From Candidatus Marsarchaeota G1 archaeon BE_D (GTDB lineage: Archaea > Thermoproteota > Thermoprotei_A > Marsarchaeales > Marsarchaeaceae), in contig NEXD01000009.1 in the NCBI GenBank assembly GCA_003019595.1, forward strand, positions 1-41,063: a DNA stretch of 41,063 nt, in the 5' to 3' direction. Each line of letters begins with the position of its first letter. Position 1 is the first letter of the stretch. Positions 1-8,187 of this stretch are shown here, piece by piece. The notes beneath the pieces are model-generated. The model made no database searches. It was given only the letters and a program-made list of their open reading frames with translations, and was not told where the DNA came from. Both the position numbers and the translations under genes were made by a program.

Positions 1-2
1 AT

Positions 3-284
3 ATTTCTAGGCGAAATGAACTAAACTTGAGAGTGTTTGAGGTTTTAGGATCGGGTCAGTTTCTTTTGACCAACGCAGTAGAAGAGGTTCAAACATTATT
101 CAACCCCGCTTACCATTTAGATGTTTACTCAAATGCAGATGAACTTTTAGACAAAATAGAATTTTATCTAAAAGAGGAAACTTCAAGAAATGAAATCGCT
201 AACAACGGTTATAGAGAAGTTTTGAACAAGCACACATTGGAGAACAGAGCCTCTCAAATATTAAGAGATGCAGGATTGTATTAA
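3..284 (+). CDS. Glycosyltransferase, C-terminal fragment (CgeB/GT4-like)
   Basis: This is the 3' end of a gene that starts left of the window. The frame is open from the first bases, and the reading NELNLRVFEVLGSGQFLLT starts before any start codon, so the TTG at 27 is not a real start. The motif N-R-x-F-E-x-x-G-S-G-x-F-L-L-T, followed by a region of the type 'Y.N.DELLDKI.FYL' and a terminal 'HT.ENRA.QIL' helix, is what the C-terminal domain of GT-B glycosyltransferases of the PF13524 type looks like. In this family the domain holds the nucleotide-sugar side of the active site. It is followed, in the opposite direction, by a GT-C-like membrane glycosyltransferase, so this end of the window may belong to a surface-glycan locus. 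Donor and acceptor cannot be told. Confidence 0.75.
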   Translation: MSRRNELNLRVFEVLGSGQFLLTNAVEEVQTLFNPAYHLDVYSNADELLDKIEFYLKEETSRNEIANNGYREVLNKHTLENRASQILRDAGLY

Positions 285-302
285 CGTTGATGTGTTCAAC
301 GT
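284..302 (+). other. Small inverted repeat after a stop codon
   Basis: ACGTTGA (284-290), a five-base loop, then TCAACGT (296-302) form a perfect 7-bp inverted repeat that begins at the last base of the TAA stop. It sits in the 47-bp gap between two convergent genes. It could be a 3' RNA hairpin; there is no clean T-run beside it, so I do not call it a terminator. Confidence 0.3.
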
Positions 303-331
303 GCTAAAGGTTTAGAATTTAGTAGATATTT

Positions 332-2014
332 TTAACATTTGCTCTTAAAAAGTGAGATCTCTGTGAGTATAAAAAACGCTGTAGGCACAATAGCACTAAC
401 CAATATAAAGAGGGGCTTTACTTGATAGAACACCCAAAGCTTTAGCTCTTCTAGTATTGAAGCTGAAGGCGCGTAGTAGTCGTAAAGAAGAGAAGGCGAC
501 ACGAAGTAAAAAAGGTTGTAGCTCAGAAACACAAAAACCATAGGTAAAACGCTGTAAACCACACTCCAAACTCTCTTATTCAAAAGAATAAAGAACGGAA
601 TGAGCCACACAAAGTACTGAGGATTCACGTAGTTATACGTGAGAAATAGCAATACTATCAAAAAAATCAACACGCGCAAATCAAAACCACGCTTGTAAAC
701 GTAGTAGCAAAGCGCTACATAGCTTGGAGGAGCTACATAAAGAAAGAGCGGAATCGGAGGGGAATTAAGTAGGTACAGAATCCACTGCCAAGTGAGCCCG
801 TTCACGCTGAACTGTCCAGCATACGTAGGAACACCACGCGCGTAAACCAAAACAAAAAGCGAAAAAAGAAGAGAGCCGTAAAACGCGTAAACCAAAAGGT
901 TGAGCGCGACAACGGGGAATAAAGGCAAAACCTGCTTGAAACTGAATGACTTTTTCCTTAGCGTGTCAAGCAGGTAAAACGGTATCAAAAGCGCTGGCCA
1001 TATTTTGAAGCTTGCGCCTAGCGCGGCGTAAAGGTGCGCCCTTCCCGCCCTTCCTCTTTCGTACTCCACAAAAGAAAGAAGCGCAAACGCTGTGGACAAT
1101 GGGTCGAGCTGCCCCCATATCGAGCCAACAAGAATCACCAAAGGGTTGGCCAGCCAATACGTAGCGGCGAGCCTTTGTCCCACTTTTTTTGAAAGCACAA
1201 AGTAAGTCACGAAAACGGACAAAAGCATTGGAAGCTTAAGAAGAAAAGCGAGAAGAGGGAGAGAATGTGGAACAAAAGCCCTCCACACGCTGTACGTCGA
1301 TGTGAGATACCCTGGGTAAACCAGGCTTTGCGGCTGTGGAACGCTCGCTTTTGTCACAAAAGAGTAAAAAGCAAAGCTCAAAGCGCTCCAAAGTGGGTAA
1401 AGCGGAGGATACGCCCACTTTAGAGAAAAAGGGTAAAGCTCGGAATTTCCAAAGGGGCTTACGCCTTCAAGAATGTGAACACCAGAAGATATAAGAAAGA
1501 ACATGTCGTATCTTTGACCTGTAAAAGGTGAAAGCGCAAAGTAAGTCACAAGCATGAGCGCGACAAAAGCGCGTGAAGGAAGTAGCTTTGACAGAGCCAA
1601 AATCAAAAACACGCTTGAAAGCACGACGAAGTAAAGCAAAGCGTCTTGCCCAACACCGTTTGCTTGAACTATATCAAGCTCAAGCGTGTTTGATTCGCAA
1701 GAACCTGACACAACCCTAAGCTCGTTTTTCCCGAAATGCGCCCAGTATGCTGTGACAGGAACTTTGATTTCGCTAAAACCCAAGTAGTTTACACCAAAGC
1801 TTGTGATGTTGTACCAGCTTCCGCTAAAATACTGTAAAGTAAGAGAGCGATTTACGCCAGTATAGTTCACAAAGAAGGTTTCGCTAAAGCTTGCGCCCGC
1901 TGTGGGTAGCTCTTTTAAAGGATAAAGCAGTGGTTGAGGTTCTGCGCTTAAGGAGATATGGCAAACGCTCGAAGCGTGAAGTGATAGCAAAACAAAAACG
2001 AGAAATTGGAGCAC
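332..2014 (-). CDS. Multi-pass GT-C-type glycosyltransferase (Gpi18/GT87-like)
   Basis: The 560-residue protein has an N-terminal signal-like segment (about 1-20), an extracytoplasmic stretch to about 120, then some ten hydrophobic segments. Two motifs point to lipid-linked mannosyl/glycosyltransferases of the GT-C fold: 'YDMFFLISSG...EG.SPF' near residue 170-190 with 'WAYPPLYPLW' just after it, and 'NPLVILVGSIWGQLDPLSTAF' around 290-310 (NP-x(n)-WGQ-D, as in Gpi18/COG5542 and GT87 proteins). The inferred role is transfer of a sugar from a polyprenyl-phosphate donor outside the membrane, for example in N-glycan or glycolipid assembly. The GTG start lies three bases after the stop of the dehydrogenase gene, so it is probably the last gene of a three-gene operon. 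Substrate unknown. Confidence 0.7.
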   Translation of the reverse strand: MLQFLVFVLLSLHASSVCHISLSAEPQPLLYPLKELPTAGASFSETFFVNYTGVNRSLTLQYFSGSWYNITSFGVNYLGFSEIKVPVTAYWAHFGKNELRVVSGSCESNTLELDIVQANGVGQDALLYFVVLSSVFLILALSKLLPSRAFVALMLVTYFALSPFTGQRYDMFFLISSGVHILEGVSPFGNSELYPFSLKWAYPPLYPLWSALSFAFYSFVTKASVPQPQSLVYPGYLTSTYSVWRAFVPHSLPLLAFLLKLPMLLSVFVTYFVLSKKVGQRLAATYWLANPLVILVGSIWGQLDPLSTAFALLSFVEYERGRAGRAHLYAALGASFKIWPALLIPFYLLDTLRKKSFSFKQVLPLFPVVALNLLVYAFYGSLLFSLFVLVYARGVPTYAGQFSVNGLTWQWILYLLNSPPIPLFLYVAPPSYVALCYYVYKRGFDLRVLIFLIVLLFLTYNYVNPQYFVWLIPFFILLNKRVWSVVYSVLPMVFVFLSYNLFYFVSPSLLYDYYAPSASILEELKLWVFYQVKPLFILVSAIVPTAFFILTEISLFKSKC

Positions 2015-2017
2015 GAT

Positions 2018-2920
2018 TCAAAACACAAGCACTGGTTTAACAATTTTTCGCTCAAGCGTGTTTGAAATCGCTTCTTCGTAGTTTCGAAAGGGGTAAACCA
2101 TGACAAGCTCGCCAAGCCTTAGCTCCTTTACAAGCTTGAGCGCCTTGTCCCAGAGGTAGAAGGGCGCACACCTACTTGGCACGATTTGCACCTCGTTCAC
2201 AACGGCTTTTGTGTAATCGAAGCAAACAGAAGAGCCGTGTGTCGACTTTATCGCGATTCTGCCACGCGCCTTTGTGTGACTCAACGCCTCGTCCAAAGTG
2301 CCTTTGCCAGTCGCTTCGACCACTATGTCATACTTACGATTTTCGCTTTCCACTCGTGCACCAAAAAGCCTTGCGCGCTTTAACCTTTGTTCGTGTTTTC
2401 CTTTGACGCTCACATCCAAGCCAAAGCGTTTGAGAAGCGCACAGGAAATAAGACCCAAAGCGCCGTCTCCAAGAATTAGCGCGCTTTCATAAGGCTTTGG
2501 GTCTAATAGTTGTAGCATTCTCAAAACAGAGGCTACTGGTTCGGCAAGCGCTGCTTCTGCGGCGCTCAAACCATCAGGCACTTCGTGTAAAAGGTAGCTT
2601 GGGAGGTCAATTCTGTCCTGCAAAGCGCCGTCCACGTCTATTCCAATCGCTTTTCGGTTTTCGCAGTGTGTGTACTCGCCTTTTTTGCAATTTTCACAGC
2701 TCCAGTCGACCAAGTTGATTTCTGAAACAAAAAGCTTTCCATCTTTTTCCACGCAGAACTCGTGTCCCAAAACTATTGGCGTCTTTCTAGGTTTGTAGCT
2801 TCCCTTTAGAATCGCAATATCTGTTCCGCAAATTCCGCACGCTTTCACCTTGTACTCTCCGCTTGAGCCTTCTTGCAAAACAAGCTTTGAACCGTCAAAA
2901 ACGAGCTTCAAGCGGAACAC
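2018..2920 (-). CDS. Zinc-dependent medium-chain dehydrogenase
   Basis: MDR-family alcohol/polyol/sugar dehydrogenase, NAD(P)-dependent. Catalytic zinc ligands are visible as Cys31 (GICGTD), His53-Glu54 (LGHE) and Glu127 (AEP). The structural-zinc loop has Cys75, Cys78 and Cys86, while the first position carries Asp72 instead of Cys. The Rossmann motif is G-D-G-A-L-G at 151-156. At 300 residues it is about 40 shorter than typical family members, mostly by tight loops. The GTG start directly follows the TAG stop of the upstream aminotransferase-like gene with no gap, so translation is likely coupled. Threonine, sorbitol or glucose-type substrates are all possible. Confidence 0.88.
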   Translation of the reverse strand: MFRLKLVFDGSKLVLQEGSSGEYKVKACGICGTDIAILKGSYKPRKTPIVLGHEFCVEKDGKLFVSEINLVDWSCENCKKGEYTHCENRKAIGIDVDGALQDRIDLPSYLLHEVPDGLSAAEAALAEPVASVLRMLQLLDPKPYESALILGDGALGLISCALLKRFGLDVSVKGKHEQRLKRARLFGARVESENRKYDIVVEATGKGTLDEALSHTKARGRIAIKSTHGSSVCFDYTKAVVNEVQIVPSRCAPFYLWDKALKLVKELRLGELVMVYPFRNYEEAISNTLERKIVKPVLVF

Positions 2921-4168
2921 CTAAAAGCATTTGAGCGCGGAAATCAGTGTAGAAAGTTCGTCCTGTGTGTTGTAGTGCACGGCGCTCGCCCTTACAACCG
3001 ACTTTAAACCCAAAACGCTTAACGCGTATGAGTAGAAGTTTTCTTCGCGAACAAAGATTGAGCGCTCTTTCCAAAGCCTTTCGACTAGCGTTTTGGGTTC
3101 TATCCCTTCAAAAACAAAGCTAAAAGTTGGCACCCTCCTTGTTACGAAAGAGGGGTCGGCTGGACCAAACAGCTTTAACCTTTTTAATTCCGACGCTTGC
3201 TCTAAAAAGAGCTTGCACAGCTTTTCTTCGTACTTTTTTATCGCAAACTGCGCTTTCTTAATCAACGCTCTGCTTTGTGTGTAAGCTGGCACATCAAGGC
3301 TAAGCTTTTGTCCGAGCCACTCGTAGTAGCGCGTAACTGCAGAAACGCACGCAAAAAGCGCAGGATCGCGGTTTCCGTGCTCCCACCTCCACGGAATTTC
3401 TTCGGGTGCAGGCTCCACCTTGTACGGCTTTAACGCACGAAGAAGCTCTGGCTTTCCGTACATAAATGAACCGAATCTTCCGAATAGCTTGTAACAAGAA
3501 AATACCAGAAAATCGCAGTCGATTTTCTGAACGTCCACAGGATAGTGTGCAATAAGGTGCACCGCGTCCACCACGAAAAGCGCGCCACTTTCATGCGCGA
3601 TTTTACTGGCTTCTTCAAGAGGTGTGATGCACCCTAAGACGTTGGACGCCCCAGAAAGCGAGACCACTTTTGTGTTTTTGTCTATAAGCGTAGAAAGGTG
3701 GTTTACGTCTAGCTCATAGCTTTCTCGGTCGAATTTCACAAACCTCACTTCGTCGATATAGCCTCTTTCTTTTAGCTCTAACCAAGGAGAAACGTTCGCA
3801 TAGTGTTCATACTCTGAAATCACAACATTTCCGCCTTTTGGCAAAGACTTCGCAATCGCATAACTCAAGTTGAACAACAAAGAGGTGGCGGACTCACCCG
3901 ACACGATTGAATCTCTGCTTTGTGCGTTCACCAGATTTGCTACGTCCTCTCTTCCTTTTTGTATAATTTCCAAGGCTGTCTTTGACTCTTCCGCAGGAGC
4001 GCCGTGTTCCGCGCCAAAGTTCAGCCTCGTTTCAAACTCCGCTTTTGCGACGTCTTCCAAAACCATTGAACCAGCGCCGTTGTCCAAAAAGATCCTTGGT
4101 TTGCCAAACGCGTCCTTTGAACACCTCGGAAACTTTGCCCTGATTTCATTCAAAAACGGCTCAATCAT
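2921..4168 (-). CDS. Class V aminotransferase-fold PLP enzyme (cysteine-desulfurase-like)
   Basis: Fold-type I PLP enzyme of the NifS/kynureninase group, 415 residues. Visible are the N-terminal 'FLDNGAGS' substrate loop (27-34), His122 that stacks on PLP, Asp201-x-x-His204 (VVDAVHLI), and the Schiff-base lysine Lys227 in 'SCYKLFG'. The C-terminal part lacks the exposed catalytic-cysteine loop (RxGHHCAxP) of SufS, so sulfur transfer to clusters is doubtful. It best resembles the 'cysteine desulfurase-like' VC1184 type. It is the first gene of a leftward operon with the dehydrogenase and GT-C gene. The ATG start is preceded by a weak TATA-like stretch on the minus strand. The reaction is not known; a beta-lyase or epimerase role is also possible. 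Confidence 0.8.
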   Translation of the reverse strand: MIEPFLNEIRAKFPRCSKDAFGKPRIFLDNGAGSMVLEDVAKAEFETRLNFGAEHGAPAEESKTALEIIQKGREDVANLVNAQSRDSIVSGESATSLLFNLSYAIAKSLPKGGNVVISEYEHYANVSPWLELKERGYIDEVRFVKFDRESYELDVNHLSTLIDKNTKVVSLSGASNVLGCITPLEEASKIAHESGALFVVDAVHLIAHYPVDVQKIDCDFLVFSCYKLFGRFGSFMYGKPELLRALKPYKVEPAPEEIPWRWEHGNRDPALFACVSAVTRYYEWLGQKLSLDVPAYTQSRALIKKAQFAIKKYEEKLCKLFLEQASELKRLKLFGPADPSFVTRRVPTFSFVFEGIEPKTLVERLWKERSIFVREENFYSYALSVLGLKSVVRASAVHYNTQDELSTLISALKCF

Positions 4169-4375
4169 TTTTAAACAAATTCACAAACCCAGTTTTAGAC
4201 TTGTCGTGGGAAACCACTATAGATATTTTGACGCTCAAACACCAGAAATTTTTTGCGCATTTGGTTTTGCACAATTCAAAAATCTCGGAGCTTCCACAAA
4301 CCGTTTAACGCGTTTAAGGCGAGCGCAAAATCGACACCGAGCGCTACACTCATAAGACTATTTACTGTTTTCATC

Positions 4376-5605
4376 GTGAGCGTGATAAAGTTTCCAGGCT
4401 CAAGAAAGCTCTTTTTGTCGGTGATTTTCGCAAGGGTTGCGTACGCCATGGTTTGGTTTGACATGGCGGCGGCATTTCCGGCAATTCAGCTTTCTTCACA
4501 CTACTCGCTCACCGCACTAGGCGCGTTCACCACCGCCTTTCTTTTGGGTAGCGGAATATTTCAAGTTCCCGCTGGTGTTTTTTCCGCAAGGTACGGCGCT
4601 ACACGCTCCACTTTAATCGGGCTTTTTCTTGTGACTCTTTTTTCGTTTGCGTCCTCTTTTAGCTATGGCTACGCTTACCAGCTTCTTGTGCGCTTTGCAA
4701 CGGGTTTAGGCGCCGCCTTTTTCTTCGCACCAGCGATGGTCGTCGCGTCAAACCTTTTAGGAGGGAAAAGGTCTGGTCTTGCGATAGGCTTGTACAACGC
4801 GGCTTTTAACCTCGGGGGAGGGCTTGCGCTCTTTGTTTTCACACCGCTTGCGGCTTATTTGAGCTGGAACGCGCCATTTCTTATGACTGGCACACTACTT
4901 CTTTTAGCGCTTGTCTTTTGCGTGTACACTTTTCGAGGAATTAAAGAGGATTCTTCGAAATCCGAAAGCAAGGTAAGGCAAACTCTTTCCTCGCTCCAAA
5001 TTTGGAGCATAACGCTTGGCGTCTTTGGGGTTTCTGTGGCGTACTATGTGGTAAGTCAGTACATGGTGGAGTACACAGAAAGAGAGCTTTACCTTTCACC
5101 AGAGCTTTCGGGCGCTATCTCTTCAATGATTTTGCTTGGCGGGCTTTTTGGTGCGCCACTAGGCGGTTACCTGTCGGATAGGATTAGCAGAAAAAGGGTG
5201 GCGCTTGTTTCCTCGATTCTCACATCTTTTTGTGTGGCTCTTCTTTCGCTAAAAACAATTGCGCTCACATGGGCTTCGTGCTTTCTTTTGGGCGCGTTTG
5301 ACGCCGCGGCGTACACGAGCGCATACGCAATTCCCGCGGAAACTCAAAACATCGGAAGAAGGTACGCGCCACTTGCGATCGGTTTGATGAACAGTGTTGG
5401 AATTCTCGGTGGCTCTTTGGCTTCACCTGTATTTGCGTCCTTCGTCGTGAAACACGGGTACAGCCTTTCTTGGTTGCTTCTTGGGCTTGTGACCACGCTC
5501 TTTGCGCCCCTGCTTTACCTAAGGCTTCAAAGCACAGACAAGGTAAGCACCACGCCAAAAACTCTGGTAAAGATGGCGGTTTGTCTTAAACCCTGTGAAA
5601 CTTGA
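4376..5605 (+). CDS. MFS transporter
   Basis: Twelve-helix major facilitator. The loop 2-3 signature appears as 'GVFSARYGATRS' and its repeat in loop 8-9 as 'GGYLSDRISRKRV'. The frame is open further upstream (to 4253), but those residues are polar and unlike an MFS N-terminus. I chose the GTG at 4376, seven residues before 'RKLFLSVIFARV', where helix 1 begins; GTG 4382 is an equal candidate. The last 26 or so residues (after the final helix) run antisense into the UbiA gene, giving a 79-bp tail-to-tail overlap, so the gene may have lost an earlier stop. Substrate unknown. Confidence 0.85.
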   Translation: MSVIKFPGSRKLFLSVIFARVAYAMVWFDMAAAFPAIQLSSHYSLTALGAFTTAFLLGSGIFQVPAGVFSARYGATRSTLIGLFLVTLFSFASSFSYGYAYQLLVRFATGLGAAFFFAPAMVVASNLLGGKRSGLAIGLYNAAFNLGGGLALFVFTPLAAYLSWNAPFLMTGTLLLLALVFCVYTFRGIKEDSSKSESKVRQTLSSLQIWSITLGVFGVSVAYYVVSQYMVEYTERELYLSPELSGAISSMILLGGLFGAPLGGYLSDRISRKRVALVSSILTSFCVALLSLKTIALTWASCFLLGAFDAAAYTSAYAIPAETQNIGRRYAPLAIGLMNSVGILGGSLASPVFASFVVKHGYSLSWLLLGLVTTLFAPLLYLRLQSTDKVSTTPKTLVKMAVCLKPCET

Positions 5606-6387
5606 CCCTTTTTTGCGGAAAGCACGCTTAAAATCGCAAGTGGTAGCACACAAAGCGTAAAAAGCGCGTAGAGTGGCAGTGCGTTTAGCAAAACGCCCAA
5701 AAACACAAAAAAGTAAGAAACTAATGGAAAAAGCGGCGTAATTTTGAGCGCCCTCTCCTTACCGAGCAAAACCACAAGCGTCTTTTTTCCCGTGGTTTTG
5801 TCGGCGTCGTAATCAGGAAAAGCCGCGTAGTAAACCATGTAAATCGAAAGAACGCCTAGCGAAAGCCCTGAAAAGATGGTCGCGCTCGTCACAAAAAGCG
5901 CTTGAACATAAAAACTTCCCGCAACGGTTGCCACGCGCTCTAGCGCAAGCGTGAGCTCTCCCAAACCAACTCTTTGTAGAACACTCGTATAAAGGTAAAT
6001 CGAAACTCCCCCTAAAAGCGTTAGTAGCAAAACAGGAAGACCGCGCAACAGAGTAAGGTACAACCCGACTACGGCGGCAAAACCGAGTAGCAAGTAACCC
6101 GCACGCTTTACCTCTTTTGGGGATAGCAAGCCTTCCACAAGAACGCCCGAGCCCCCGCTCAAGCCGCGGTTTTTGCTCAGCAAATCCGTACCTTTCACAT
6201 AGTCGTAGTAATCGTTAAACAAATCAGCGCTCATGTGCGCGAGCGCAACGCCAAAAACTGTGAGAAGCGCGTAAAAAGCGTTGAAGTGGCCCGCTCGATA
6301 CGCGAGCGCAATTCCTGTGAAAGCGGGAATGACAGATGCGGGCAAATACTGGTAGCGCACCGCCTTTAGCCAGTTTTTTATCGACAC
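5527..6387 (-). CDS. UbiA-family prenyltransferase (MenA-like)
   Basis: Integral membrane aromatic prenyltransferase of 286 residues. The first Asp-rich motif is N-D-Y-Y-D-Y-V-K-G-T-D at 58-68 and the second is D-Y-D-A-D-K-T-T-G-K-K-T at 192-203. Both bind Mg-diphosphate of the polyprenyl donor. The second motif with GKxTL and a following LG resembles MenA (1,4-dihydroxy-2-naphthoate prenyltransferase), so a menaquinone-type quinone is plausible, but other archaeal UbiA enzymes (lipid, heme) share these motifs. The start is GTG 6387. It is divergent from the DapA-family gene, with a perfect palindrome 3-20 bases ahead of its start. Confidence 0.87.
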   Translation of the reverse strand: MSIKNWLKAVRYQYLPASVIPAFTGIALAYRAGHFNAFYALLTVFGVALAHMSADLFNDYYDYVKGTDLLSKNRGLSGGSGVLVEGLLSPKEVKRAGYLLLGFAAVVGLYLTLLRGLPVLLLTLLGGVSIYLYTSVLQRVGLGELTLALERVATVAGSFYVQALFVTSATIFSGLSLGVLSIYMVYYAAFPDYDADKTTGKKTLVVLLGKERALKITPLFPLVSYFFVFLGVLLNALPLYALFTLCVLPLAILSVLSAKKGQVSQGLRQTAIFTRVFGVVLTLSVL

Positions 6388-6389
6388 TT

Positions 6390-6407
6390 TACCACTAACT
6401 AGTGGTA
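6390..6407. promoter_or_regulatory. Perfect 18-bp palindrome, candidate operator
   Basis: TACCACTA (6390-6397), spacer AC, TAGTGGTA (6400-6407). Every base of the arms pairs. It lies between the UbiA start (6387) and the TATA-like element at 6413-6421, where the UbiA transcript should begin, and about 36-53 bases before the start of the DapA-family gene. This is the expected position for a dimeric repressor of one gene or an activator of the other. Confidence 0.55.
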
Positions 6408-6412
6408 CGCAA

Positions 6413-6421
6413 GATTTAAGC
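6413..6421. promoter_or_regulatory. TATA-like element between divergent genes
   Basis: GATTTAAGC reads as GCTTAAATC on the other strand. It is 21 bases before the ATG at 6443 and 25 bases before the GTG at 6387 on the other strand. In the plus direction the spacing matches the leaderless promoters seen elsewhere in the window. Confidence 0.5.
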
Positions 6422-6442
6422 TTCCGTACGCGTTCAAAGTTT

Positions 6443-7428
6443 ATGCGCTACAAAAAATCGGAAGCAAAAGAGTGGGCAAGACAGGAGATGGTCGGGCAGT
6501 GGACCACGATGGTCACTCCGTTTACTCAAGACGATGAGTTGGACATTAAGGGGCTTACGAAGAATATAGAACACGTGCTCAAACTGGGAACGAAAGGCAT
6601 GGGCTTTTCTTGGAACATGGGCGAGTTTTGGAGCCTTACTCGCGCTGAAAGGCTCACTTTACTTGAAACTGTTCCTAGAATTGTCAGAAAAAGGGCGTAC
6701 ACAGCGTTTCAAGTAACAGACACTTGTTTAAAGGACTGATATACATGTGTAAAAGGCTTGAAGAACTCGAGTACGACCTTGCGATAATCGCACCTCCTTA
6801 CATAATGACCAAAACCGAGGAGCAAGTGATAAACTGGGTGGCAAAAGTTGCGGAGAACACGCAAATCGGTCTTGCGTTTTACAACTCACCGCAGTTTGGC
6901 ATCACTCTATCCGCAAAGGCGCTTTCCAAAATTGCGGATATTCCGAACGTCGTCGCGATAAAAGAGGCAAGTTTCAACATGAACATTTCAATAGACACAC
7001 ATCTTGAAGCTGGAAAAAAGGTGGTCGTGAGCACACCAGACGAAGAGATATTCTTTTACGAACCGTACTACGGCTTCCACCAACAGGTGATGTTCGCGAA
7101 CACAAGCGACTGGAGGTTTGACACCGAAGAAAAGCACGACTACGTTGAATTCATAAACCTTGCAACCAAAGGAGAGCTTGAAAAGGCGAAGGAAATTTAC
7201 CCAAGAATTTGGCCGATCAAAAGAGTTTCAAGAAAGTGGTGGGGCAGACTCGTCGCAAGAACTGGCGGTTCGCTTCCAGTTCAAATGGTAAAGTACTGGG
7301 GCGAGCTTATGGGAATGGCTGGTGGCCATGTAAGACCTCCTCTTATTCCTCTGACCGATGAGGAAAAGAAGGAGATCAGAGAAGACCTCACAAAGCTTGG
7401 ATTGATAAAGCTCACGCTAAAAGCTTAA
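6443..7428 (+). CDS. DapA-family aldolase/lyase, interrupted by a -1 frameshift
   Basis: Class I aldolase of the dihydrodipicolinate synthase/N-acetylneuraminate lyase/KDG aldolase superfamily. The N-terminal 98 codons (6443-6739) contain 'VTPF' and 'GFSWNMGEFWSLT', the equivalent of the GTTGE substrate loop, and end in TGA at 6737. The remainder continues in the -1 frame from about 6733 to 7428, with the catalytic tyrosine in 'AFYNSP' and the Schiff-base lysine in 'VVAIKEAS'. Joined, the protein is 328 residues and aligns without gap through the junction. The break is either a lost base (AAGGACTGA from AAGGACCTGA) or a programmed shift, because the heptamer T TTA AAG lies exactly there. TATA-like GATTTAAG is 22 bases before the ATG. 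Substrate unknown. Confidence 0.8.
6727..6739 (+). other. Slippery heptamer T TTA AAG and zero-frame stop
   Basis: Codons of the first frame are TGT TTA AAG GAC TGA. TTTAAAG has the X XXY YYZ form used for -1 ribosomal frameshifting and is in the correct phase. A -1 slip yields AAG-GGA-CTG-ATA, which enters the frame of the rest of the enzyme. I see no strong stem-loop downstream, only a weak AAGG/CCTT pairing. Confidence 0.45.
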
Positions 7429-7455
7429 TTCTTCGAAAAAGCAGTGTAATATAGA

Positions 7456-8187
7456 TTGAAGATCATCGTGGGCTGCTCTGGTAGCGCAGGGCTTAGCATG
7501 GCCGCTTATAAAAGCGCTTTTAGCGCAATGGAAGTGCAGAGCACATTTTACAGGCTTCCTAAACTTGACACGGTAAAGAGTTGGAGGAGCTTCTTTGGTG
7601 AACAGTTCGTGTTCACGATGAAGGCCTATCAAGGAATAACGCACAGGTTTGACTCTCCAACATGGAAGAAGAAAAACGTAAGGTTTCCTGAGGGCGACCC
7701 AGAAAAGTTCGGAGGGTTACAACCAACACAGGAAAACTTTGAGCTATGGGAAAAGGTGATTCAGTTTGCAAAAGCGCTTAAGGCGGAATTCGTAGTGGTT
7801 CAGCTTCCACCTTCTTTTGTGAAAAACCAAGAAAACTTGGGAAACCTTGTTGCGTTCTTTGGCTCTGTGGAAAAACCTTTTGAGGTTGGGGTTGAGTTGA
7901 GACACACTTCATGGTTTGAAGATCCTTCGGAGCTAAAGTGGATACTCGAAAAGCTCTCTCTCGTGGACGTGACAGACCCGTTTAAAAGGGATCCTGTGAG
8001 CGTTGGTGACACGCTTTACTTTAGGCTTCACGGGCTTGCGAAAAACTATTCGTACAAGTTCACGGATGGTGACTTAAAGCTTTTACAAAAAAGGATTGAA
8101 CAGTTTGACGCAAAAAAGTGTTACGTGTTTTTCAACAACGTAAACATGGCCACCGATGCAAAGAGGTTCATCGAGCTACTCGCGTAG
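7456..8187 (+). CDS. DUF72 family protein
   Basis: 243-residue TIM-barrel-like protein of the DUF72 family (function unknown in all organisms). Family features are the N-terminal 'IIVGCSG', 'STFYRLP', 'FVFTMKAYQGITH', 'QLPPSF', 'GVELRH.SWF', 'YFRLHG' and 'YVFFNN' blocks, in this order, as in E. coli YecE. The TTG start at 7456 puts the conserved VGCSG block at residue 5, as usual. It follows the DapA-family gene by 27 bases, so cotranscription is likely, although CTTAATTC at about 7423-7430 could also serve as a weak promoter. Its last 12 bases overlap the convergent DUF2258-like gene. Confidence 0.9.
   Translation: MKIIVGCSGSAGLSMAAYKSAFSAMEVQSTFYRLPKLDTVKSWRSFFGEQFVFTMKAYQGITHRFDSPTWKKKNVRFPEGDPEKFGGLQPTQENFELWEKVIQFAKALKAEFVVVQLPPSFVKNQENLGNLVAFFGSVEKPFEVGVELRHTSWFEDPSELKWILEKLSLVDVTDPFKRDPVSVGDTLYFRLHGLAKNYSYKFTDGDLKLLQKRIEQFDAKKCYVFFNNVNMATDAKRFIELLA

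Noticed and set aside
2921-4168. True SufS/IscS cysteine desulfurase
   Set aside because: The exposed catalytic cysteine loop is missing, and there are no SufBCD genes nearby.
3870-4355. 161-codon plus-strand open frame
   Set aside because: Most of it is antisense to the PLP-enzyme gene; the rest covers the intergenic region without a recognisable domain.
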